In this document: positions 1 through 4,701 of the stretch, in pieces
Layout of the letters: every line of letters starts with the position of its first letter
Numbering within the stretch: the first letter of the stretch is position 1
Assembly (NCBI GenBank): GCA_934230055.1
Contig: CAKQEE010000084.1
Location: 1 to 5,621 of the forward strand
Origin: an uncultured Clostridia bacterium
GTDB lineage: Bacteria; Bacillota; Clostridia; Christensenellales; Borkfalkiaceae
Length of the DNA stretch: 5,621 nucleotides
Direction of reading: 5' to 3'
Program-made: the position numbers and the translations under genes
The notes under the pieces: generated by a model
The model's input: the letters and a program-made list of their open reading frames with translations, nothing else
Database searches by the model: none
Told to the model about the DNA's origin: nothing

Positions 1-2
1 AT

Positions 3-50
3 GCAACGCTTATGGCACTTGCAATGATGAACATGAACAACAGGTTCTAA
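3..50 (+). CDS. Possible 3' end of an upstream gene (partial, unidentified)
   Basis: Reading from base 3 gives 15 sense codons ending in TAA at 48-50, with a tail reading ATLMALAMMNMNNRF. The Met/Ala/Leu-rich run would fit the end of a membrane protein, but it is too short to identify. The main support is indirect: an intrinsic terminator follows at 94-129, so transcription probably enters from the left. A second frame is also open from base 2 to a TAG at 71-73, with a tail ending LSRKETVR. It cannot be excluded, although its stop lies inside a hairpin. No family is assigned. Confidence 0.3.
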   Translation, partial: ATLMALAMMNMNNRF

Positions 51-93
51 GCAGAAAAGAAACGGTGCGATAGCTATCGTATCGCGAAGGGTA

Positions 94-129
94 CTCTTAA
101 CCAAGGCGGTTAAGGGGCTTTTTCATTTT
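94..129 (+). terminator. Intrinsic terminator of the upstream gene
   Basis: The sequence CTCTTAACC (94-102) pairs over nine positions, including one G-U, with GGTTAAGGG (108-116) around a five-base loop AAGGC. The stem is followed by GC and then TTTTTCATTTT. This is a standard rho-independent terminator on the + strand. A second hairpin lies just upstream: GCGATA (67-72) pairs with TATCGC (80-85), and it contains the 12-bp palindrome CGATAGCTATCG (68-79). The terminator separates the upstream gene from the promoter at 277-305. Confidence 0.75.
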
Positions 130-245
130 AAAGGATATTTTTTTAATTTTCCGTTTTTTTTATACGAGGAGAGCTTGCGTTGCCTGTCTGCGAATTTATA
201 AAAACGCAAAAAATCGGAGACGAAAGCTTAATAAAAGAAAAACAT

Positions 246-266
246 AGATTTTAAGCGATAAAATCT
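246..266. promoter_or_regulatory. Perfect inverted repeat, candidate operator upstream of the -35 box
   Basis: AGATTTTA (246-253) and TAAAATCT (259-266) are perfect eight-base inverted repeats with a five-base centre AGCGA. The 21-bp palindrome ends 10 bases before the -35 box at 277, a position suited to an activator or an auxiliary operator. The repeat is seen directly; its role as a binding site is inferred. No regulator gene for this operon is visible in the window. Confidence 0.4.
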
Positions 267-276
267 TTAAAAGAGA

Positions 277-305
277 TTGACGATAAACAAGATTTGTTGT
301 AAAAT
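277..305 (+). promoter_or_regulatory. Sigma-A promoter of the PHP-SDR-aldolase operon
   Basis: TTGACG (277-282) and TAAAAT (300-305) are separated by exactly 17 bases, each one mismatch from the sigma-A consensus. Transcription would start near 312 and leave a leader of about 28 bases before the TTG start at 340. A/T-rich sequence upstream could act as an UP element. The spacer carries a perfect inverted repeat that could serve as an operator. Confidence 0.75.
286..298. promoter_or_regulatory. Inverted repeat in the promoter spacer, candidate repressor operator
   Basis: AACAA (286-290) and TTGTT (294-298) are perfect five-base inverted repeats around GAT, lying wholly between the -35 and -10 boxes. 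A protein bound here would block RNA polymerase, as expected for a substrate-induced catabolic operon. The site is short and in A/T-rich DNA, so chance occurrence is possible. Confidence 0.3.
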
Positions 306-339
306 ATAAAACGTAAATAAAATAAAGGGGAAAACAGAA

Positions 340-1608
340 TTGGACAATACCGAACTTATAACTCGGCTGAACGGCGTTACGCCCGAAAAACGACTCGCCG
401 CTTTGGAAGAGGTTATTGAAAGCGAAACGCAAAAGCCGACGGTAAGACACAACGACGCAAACAACCATATTCACACTATTTATTCTTTTTCGCCGTATTC
501 ACCTACGAAGGCAGCATATATGGCTTATTCTTCGGGGCTTACTTCCGCGGGAATTATGGATCACGATTCCGTCAGCGGCGCGATCGAGTTTAAAAAGGCT
601 TGCAAAATGCTCGGACTCGGTTCTACTTGCGGCGTGGAGGTAAGGGCAAAGTTCGATAAAGGGTTCGGCAAAATAAACCACCCCGACCAAAAAGATTGCA
701 TTTACATGGCTGCTCACGGTATACCCGCGCAAAATATAGGTAAGTTCAACGACTATCTTTCGTTCTATCGCAAAAAGCGCAATGAACGTAACGCCAAAAT
801 GTGCGAGCTTATCACCGGTAAATTCGGCAGGTTCGGAATAACGTTGGATTTTATGAAAGACGTTTACCCGCTTTCTATGGCAAGCGAAGGCGGAAGCGTT
901 ACGGAAAGGCACCTTTTATACGCGCTCGCGCTTAAACTCGCCGCGCGTTTCGGCAGAACGGAAAAGCTCGTAGAGTTTTTAGACAAAGATTTAGGGCTTT
1001 CCGTTTCCGAAAAGATAAAGGGGTATTTGCTCGACGAGACAAACCCGCATTTTAATTACGACCTTCTCGGAGTGCTTAAAGCGGATACGGCGTTTTTCTA
1101 TATAGACGCGGACGAAGAAATGCCCGAGGCTTCCGAGTTTATAAAGTTTGCAAAAGGAATGGGAGCGATTCCCGCATACGCATATCTCGGAGACGTAGGC
1201 GATTCCGTTACGGGCGATAAAAAAGCGCAAAAATTTGAGGACGAGTTTCTTACGGAGCTTATAGAAGAGCTTAAAAAAGACGGCTTCCTTGCGATAGCAT
1301 ATATGCCGACGAGAAATACTTCCGAACAGCTTAAACGTTTGCAAAAGCTTTGTCGCGAAAACGATTTCTTCGAGATAAGCGGAGAGGATATAAATTCACC
1401 GCGTCAGAAATTCGCTTGCGCCGCGCTCGCAAATCCCGAGTTTGCTCATCTTATAGATTCCACGTGGGCGCTTATAGGTCACGAAGCCGTTTCTTCAAAA
1501 AAGGGTACGGATTACGGAATGTTTTCCGAACGCGCGGTAAAAGAAACGCCGTCGCTTTACGAAAGGATACTCAAATACGCCGCGATAGGTCGCGAAACGA
1601 TTAAGTAA
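340..1608 (+). CDS. PHP-domain putative metal-dependent hydrolase/phosphoesterase
   Basis: This 422-residue protein has the hallmarks of a PHP (polymerase and histidinol phosphatase) domain. They are H43-I-H45 in HIHT, D74-H75-D76 in IMDHDS, E100 in CGVE and a candidate ligand H126 in YMAAHGI. PHP proteins hold two or three metal ions and usually hydrolyse phosphoesters. The later family motifs look altered: the usual 'AHPG'-like site reads AYAYLGD (279-285) and the 'GSDxH'-like site reads SGEDINS (347-353). Trimetal phosphatase activity is therefore uncertain. An extra helical segment lies at about 135-235, making the protein longer than small PHP phosphatases. No signal peptide or membrane segment is seen. 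The start is TTG at 340, with AAAGGGG (324-330) nine bases upstream; the next in-frame ATG would remove the HIH motif. It is the first gene of the operon, 36 bases before the SDR gene. Family confidence is high; the substrate is unknown. Confidence 0.85.
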   Translation: MDNTELITRLNGVTPEKRLAALEEVIESETQKPTVRHNDANNHIHTIYSFSPYSPTKAAYMAYSSGLTSAGIMDHDSVSGAIEFKKACKMLGLGSTCGVEVRAKFDKGFGKINHPDQKDCIYMAAHGIPAQNIGKFNDYLSFYRKKRNERNAKMCELITGKFGRFGITLDFMKDVYPLSMASEGGSVTERHLLYALALKLAARFGRTEKLVEFLDKDLGLSVSEKIKGYLLDETNPHFNYDLLGVLKADTAFFYIDADEEMPEASEFIKFAKGMGAIPAYAYLGDVGDSVTGDKKAQKFEDEFLTELIEELKKDGFLAIAYMPTRNTSEQLKRLQKLCRENDFFEISGEDINSPRQKFACAALANPEFAHLIDSTWALIGHEAVSSKKGTDYGMFSERAVKETPSLYERILKYAAIGRETIK

Positions 1609-1644
1609 AAATAATTTTTAATAAACGTATAAGGAGCAGAAAAA

Positions 1645-2421
1645 ATGAGTACAATCGACTTAAACGGCAAAGTTGCCGTCGTCACGGGCGCAAGCCAAGG
1701 TTTGGGAGAAGCCCTCGCGCTTCGTCTTGATAAGGAGGGGTGTAAGGTAGCAGTTTGCGATATAAACTACGACGGGGCAAAAGCCGTTGCCGCAAAGCTT
1801 AAAGACGCTATCGCCATTGCCGTGGACGTTACGAAGTTCGATCAATGCGAAGCCGCCGCGAAAGAGGTTCTTGCAAAATGGGGCAAGGTGGATATTCTCG
1901 TTTCCAACGCCGCAATCGTTAAGAGCGGAGATATTTTCAATCTTTCGCCGGAAGCTTTCGCTTTGGTAACTAATATCAACCTGAACGGATATTTCAATAT
2001 CGTAAAGGCGTTTGCGCCCTCTATGCTCGAAAGAAAATACGGCAGCATCATTCAGATTAACAGCAAGTCGGGAAGAAAGGGTTCGTTTAAGAACGGCGCG
2101 TATGCTTCCAGCAAGTTCGGCGGCGTAGGTCTTACTCAAAGCCTTGCGCTCGAATTCGCGGAGCAGGGTGTAAGAGTAAACTGCATTTGCCCCGGAAATC
2201 TTCTTAATTCGCCGCTTTGGGTTAACAGTCTCTTTAAGCAGTATGCCAAAAATCAGGGAATTACCGAGGAACAGGTAAGAGAAAAGTATATCAACCAAGT
2301 TCCGATGAAGCGTTCTTGCGAATATAAGGACATAGAGGACGTTATGGTGTTCCTTGCTTCCGACTTCTCTTCTTACATGACGGGGCAGGCTATAAACGTT
2401 ACCGGCGGACAGCAGATGTAA
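1645..2421 (+). CDS. srlD: SDR-family polyol-phosphate dehydrogenase, SrlD-like (sorbitol-6-phosphate 2-dehydrogenase)
   Basis: This 258-residue classical short-chain dehydrogenase has the cofactor loop TGASQGLG (14-21), SNAA in place of NNAG (87-90) and a likely catalytic tetrad N112, S140, Y153, K157. D39 at the end of the second strand points to NAD rather than NADP. The C-terminal half closely matches my recollection of E. coli SrlD: IIQINSKSG, KFGGVGLTQSLALE, GNLLNSP, QVPMKRSCEYKD and a TGQAINVTGGQ ending. SrlD oxidises sorbitol 6-phosphate to fructose 6-phosphate with NAD. The protein is cytosolic and full length for the family. The ATG start has AAGGAG (1631-1636) eight bases upstream. 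Lying between a PHP protein and a class II aldolase, it may act on a different polyol or deoxysugar phosphate. The family is certain; the exact substrate is not, and no sorbitol PTS genes are visible. Confidence 0.88.
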   Translation: MSTIDLNGKVAVVTGASQGLGEALALRLDKEGCKVAVCDINYDGAKAVAAKLKDAIAIAVDVTKFDQCEAAAKEVLAKWGKVDILVSNAAIVKSGDIFNLSPEAFALVTNINLNGYFNIVKAFAPSMLERKYGSIIQINSKSGRKGSFKNGAYASSKFGGVGLTQSLALEFAEQGVRVNCICPGNLLNSPLWVNSLFKQYAKNQGITEEQVREKYINQVPMKRSCEYKDIEDVMVFLASDFSSYMTGQAINVTGGQQM

Positions 2422-2426
2422 TATAA

Positions 2427-2456
2427 TGCGCTTGCGTGCTTCGGCTATCCGGCGCA
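2427..2456 (+). other. Intercistronic hairpin with a UUCG-type loop
   Basis: In the 111-base gap between the SDR and aldolase genes, TGCGC (2427-2431) pairs with GCGCA (2452-2456), and the apex holds a C(TTCG)G tetraloop (2439-2444) on a short GC stem. The middle of the stem pairs poorly. No T-tract follows, so it is not a terminator. It may stabilise or process the mRNA. The rest of the gap shows no gene; the aldolase ribosome binding site is at 2521-2525. Confidence 0.3.
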
Positions 2457-2532
2457 AAAGAATAACGGGCTGACAATCGGGAAATAATGAGAATAGAAAA
2501 CTAACGGAAAAATTCAAAAAAGGAGAAACAGT

Positions 2533-3822
2533 ATGAATTTCAACTTGATGCATCCTGCGGAGCAGATCGTTCTGCTTATCAACCGCGTGTATCAGAAAGG
2601 TCTTACCACCACTTCGGGCGGCAACCTTTCTATTATGGACACCGAGGGCAATATCTGGATAACGCCTTCGGGAATAGATAAGGGTTCGCTTACTCCTTCC
2701 GACATCTGCAAAGTTTTGCCGGACGGGACGGTGATAGGCAAGTATAAACCTTCCGTGGAACTTCCTTTCCACAAACTCGTTTACCAGACAAGACCGGACG
2801 TATCCGCAGTTTTGCACGCGCACCCGCCGGCACTCGTCAGTTACAGTCTTATTCGCCAAATTCCTAACGCGAACATAATTCCTACCCCGCACGAGGTTTG
2901 CGGTCCCGTAGGTATCGCTAAGTACGAAGTTCCCGGTAGCGACGCGCTTGCAAAACGCATCGTTGCGGAAATTAAAAAAGGCTTCAACGTCGTTGTTATG
3001 GAAAACCACGGCGTAATTACCTGCGCGGACAATCTTTTCGAGGCGTTTAAGCGTTTTGAAACCCTTAACTTTGCGGCTTCTCTCGGAATCACCGCGTCTA
3101 CGATCGGCAAGCCCGAAGCTTTGACGGAAGATCAGCTTCAAATTTATAACAGCAAGGGTAGGCATTCTCTCGGAGAATTCATTCCCACTTCTTATTCTTC
3201 GGACGAAAGAAAGCTTCGTAAAGAAATGTGTACCCTTATTCACAGGTCTTACGATCAGGGCTTGTTTACGAGTACGCAGGGTACCTTCTCCGTAAGACTC
3301 GATAAGCATACTTTCCTTATCACTCCGTACGGCGTAGACAGAAAGTACATTGAACCGGAAGACATCGTTCGTATAGAACACGATTGGAGAGAGGCGGGCA
3401 AAGAACCGAGCCGTTCGGTAAGACTTCATAAGCTTATTTACGACGAGCATCCCGAAATAAACGCCATAACCGTTGCGCAGCCCGAACACATTATGGCATT
3501 CGGCGTTACTCATACGCCTATCGACAGCAGAACGATTCCGGAATCCTATATCTCCATGCGCGATATAGCAAGAGTTCCTTTCGGCACGAACATAACCGAC
3601 CCCGAAAAGATATCGAAAATAATTTCCGAACATTCTCCCGTCGTTATGGTAGAAAACGACAGCGTTATCAGCACGGGTAACACCCTTATCAATGCGTTCG
3701 ACAGGTTAGAGGTTGCGGAATTTACCGCGAACACCATAATCCACGCGAAGATGATAGGCGAAATCGTTATGATTAACGAGAAAGAGGTTGAGGACATTAA
3801 TAAGGCTTTCCACCTTAAATAA
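2533..3822 (+). CDS. Tandem-domain class II aldolase/adducin family protein with a degenerate second domain
   Basis: This 429-residue protein is two class II aldolase/adducin domains in one chain; single-domain members such as FucA are about half as long. The first (about 7-200) has phosphate-binding TSGGN (27-31) and TPSG (44-47). Its zinc ligands are all present: E76 in SVELP, H95 and H97 in LHAHPP, H159 in ENHGV. This fits retro-aldol cleavage of a ketose 1-phosphate to DHAP and an aldehyde. The second domain (about 222-425) keeps the fold signature (TSTQGTFSV, TPYG, SVRLHKLIYDEHPEI, VMVEND). All four ligands are replaced there: R297, V314, Q316 and D376. It probably has a structural, substrate-gating or regulatory role. 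The ATG has AGGAG (2521-2525) seven bases upstream. It is the last gene of the operon and is followed by a strong terminator. Substrate is unknown; an epimerase or decarboxylase of the same superfamily is an alternative. Confidence 0.85.
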   Translation: MNFNLMHPAEQIVLLINRVYQKGLTTTSGGNLSIMDTEGNIWITPSGIDKGSLTPSDICKVLPDGTVIGKYKPSVELPFHKLVYQTRPDVSAVLHAHPPALVSYSLIRQIPNANIIPTPHEVCGPVGIAKYEVPGSDALAKRIVAEIKKGFNVVVMENHGVITCADNLFEAFKRFETLNFAASLGITASTIGKPEALTEDQLQIYNSKGRHSLGEFIPTSYSSDERKLRKEMCTLIHRSYDQGLFTSTQGTFSVRLDKHTFLITPYGVDRKYIEPEDIVRIEHDWREAGKEPSRSVRLHKLIYDEHPEINAITVAQPEHIMAFGVTHTPIDSRTIPESYISMRDIARVPFGTNITDPEKISKIISEHSPVVMVENDSVISTGNTLINAFDRLEVAEFTANTIIHAKMIGEIVMINEKEVEDINKAFHLK

Positions 3823-3845
3823 GCCGTATAAAAATTAAATTTTTG

Positions 3846-3930
3846 CCCCGAAAGAGTGTTTTTCTTTCAAAGTATGTTCCGTAAAATCGGAACATTTAAA
3901 GAAAGCTCCTTTCGGGGTTTTTTCTTTTTA
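3846..3930 (+). terminator. Three-tier intrinsic terminator of the PHP-SDR-aldolase operon
   Basis: Three nested perfect stems stack into one hairpin. The outer stem is CCCCGAAAG (3846-3854) with CTTTCGGGG (3909-3917), the middle is TTTCTTT (3861-3867) with AAAGAAA (3898-3904), and the apical is ATGTTCCG (3874-3881) with CGGAACAT (3888-3895), with loop TAAAAT. A T-tract (3918-3929) follows directly. It starts 23 bases after the aldolase stop codon. Transcription from the minus strand would meet no immediate U-tract, so it acts in one direction. The stem is much longer than a usual terminator. Confidence 0.88.
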
Positions 3931-4004
3931 TATCGCGCACGATTTTTAACGGAAAAAATTTTGCAAAAAACGTCGAAAAAATTTAAAAAACATATATAAA
4001 ACGA

Positions 4005-4033
4005 TTGACAACGGATATACGTTTTTATATAAT
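4005..4033 (+). promoter_or_regulatory. Perfect-consensus sigma-A promoter of the regulator-potA operon
   Basis: TTGACA (4005-4010) and TATAAT (4028-4033) are exact consensus hexamers with the optimal 17-base spacer. The upstream stretch 3974-4004 is rich in A-tracts and resembles an UP element. Transcription would start near 4040, giving a leader of about 70 bases. Such a strong core promoter normally needs repression, in keeping with the overlapping inverted repeat and the regulator encoded first. The rest of 3931-4004 shows no gene. Confidence 0.85.
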
Positions 4034-4042
4034 GTAAAACGT
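4019..4042. promoter_or_regulatory. Inverted repeat over the -10 box, candidate autoregulatory operator
   Basis: ACGTTTT (4019-4025) and AAAACGT (4036-4042) are perfect seven-base inverted repeats with a ten-base spacer, so they flank and cover the -10 hexamer. Further AAAACG half-sites on the same strand lie at 3967-3972 and 3998-4003. The position suits repression by the XRE-cupin protein encoded just downstream. The repeat is visible; the binding partner is inferred, and AAACG words are common in this A/T-rich DNA. Confidence 0.4.
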
Positions 4043-4049
4043 TGCACGA

Positions 4050-4104
4050 GTTTAGATTTATTAAACTTTATTCTTAAAATGTCTAAACCGCGTTTGCGGA
4101 AGGG
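4050..4104 (+). promoter_or_regulatory. Structured 5' leader of the XRE-cupin gene with its ribosome binding site
   Basis: GTTTAGA (4050-4056) pairs perfectly with TCTAAAC (4082-4088), enclosing 25 bases. Next to it CCGC (4088-4091) and GCGG (4096-4099) form a small hairpin with loop GTTT that takes in the first two G's of the ribosome binding site GGAAGGG (4098-4104). Six bases separate the site from the ATG at 4111. It matches no riboswitch class I recognise. Folding could modulate translation of the regulator. Confidence 0.35.
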
Positions 4105-4110
4105 AAAAAT

Positions 4111-4647
4111 ATGGTAATAGGCGAAAAAATTAAAAATTTAAGGCTTTCCTGCGAGCTTACGCAAGAGGAGCTTGCAGACAGATGCGAATTGACGAAAGGC
4201 TATATTTCGCAGCTCGAAAACGACCTGACAAGCCCTTCTATAGCCACGCTTATCGATATTTTGTCCGCACTCGGAACCAACTTGAAAGAGTTTTTTTCGG
4301 ACGACGAGCAGGAAGAAAAAATCAGCTTCGGCAAGAACGATTTTATAGAAAAGGTTACGGAAGGTTACACGCTTAATTGGCTTGTTCCGAACGCGCAGAA
4401 AAACGCGATGGAACCTGTGCATATGGTGCTTTCTCCGCACTCTTCCGCAGACGAGGATTTTCCTCACGAAGGGGAAGAATTCGGATACGTTCTTTCCGGC
4501 GAAATACAAATCGTTCTGGGCAAGAGAAAGGTTAAGGTAAAAAAAGGCGAAAGCTTTTATTACACGGCAAATCTCGTTCATAAAATAGAAAACAAGAAAA
4601 ACGAAAAAGCGGCTTTTATATGGGTTTCTTCGCCGCCGTCGTTTTAA
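4111..4647 (+). CDS. XRE-family transcriptional regulator with C-terminal cupin domain (PuuR/PotR type)
   Basis: This 178-residue DNA-binding regulator has an N-terminal XRE/Cro helix-turn-helix domain at about 4-62, with the helices around LTQEELADRC and TKGYISQLEND and the typical SPSIATLIDILSALG continuation. A linker of acidic and charged residues follows. The C-terminal cupin domain spans about 105-175; PHEGEEFGYVLSGEI (118-132) supplies candidate ligands H119 and E123, and KGESFYYTANLVHKIEN (145-161) supplies H157. This architecture and length match PuuR-like regulators, where the cupin senses a small molecule. The next gene is potA, 54 bases downstream on the same strand, so the likely ligand is a polyamine and the likely target is its own operon. 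The start is supported by GGAAGGG (4098-4104) six bases upstream. Domain assignment is firm; the ligand is inferred from context. Confidence 0.9.
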   Translation: MVIGEKIKNLRLSCELTQEELADRCELTKGYISQLENDLTSPSIATLIDILSALGTNLKEFFSDDEQEEKISFGKNDFIEKVTEGYTLNWLVPNAQKNAMEPVHMVLSPHSSADEDFPHEGEEFGYVLSGEIQIVLGKRKVKVKKGESFYYTANLVHKIENKKNEKAAFIWVSSPPSF

Positions 4648-4656
4648 AAAAATTTT

Positions 4657-4696
4657 TGCCGCGCCTTTCGATACGGAGGTTTTACGGCAGAGGAGG
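4657..4696 (+). promoter_or_regulatory. Intercistronic hairpin and ribosome binding site before potA
   Basis: TGCCG (4657-4661) pairs with CGGCA (4685-4689), and inside it CCTTT (4664-4668) can pair with GGAGG (4675-4679), using two G-U pairs. The hidden GGAGG is a second Shine-Dalgarno-like sequence with no start codon at a suitable distance. The functional site is AGGAGG (4691-4696), five bases before the potA ATG and just outside the hairpin. No T-tract follows, so read-through from the regulator into potA is expected. Confidence 0.4.
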
Positions 4697-4701
4697 ATAT
4701 T

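Noticed and set aside
196..474. Minus-strand hydrophobic 92-codon frame over the promoter and start of the PHP gene
   Set aside because: The Phe/Leu-rich translation comes from A/T-rich + strand DNA read backwards, and it overlaps the promoter and start codon of a real gene.
499..1344. Minus-strand open frames of 137 and 117 codons inside the PHP gene
   Set aside because: They are antisense to a clear PHP protein, show no recognisable domain and have no visible translation signals.
2422..2427. A perfect TATAAT right after the SDR stop codon as an internal promoter for the aldolase
   Set aside because: No -35-like hexamer lies about 17 bases upstream, and the hexamer overlaps the base after the stop and runs into the hairpin.
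1660..3633. A 657-residue open frame on the minus strand spanning the SDR and aldolase genes
   Set aside because: It runs antisense through two well-recognised genes and their gap, has no family motifs, is rich in Arg, Phe and Val from reversed codons, and no promoter or ribosome binding site is evident. It is a by-product of codon bias.
3831..3930. The three-tier terminator as a bidirectional terminator
   Set aside because: On the minus strand the stem is followed by C and an A-run before the T's, not by an immediate U-tract, and no convergent gene lies to the right.
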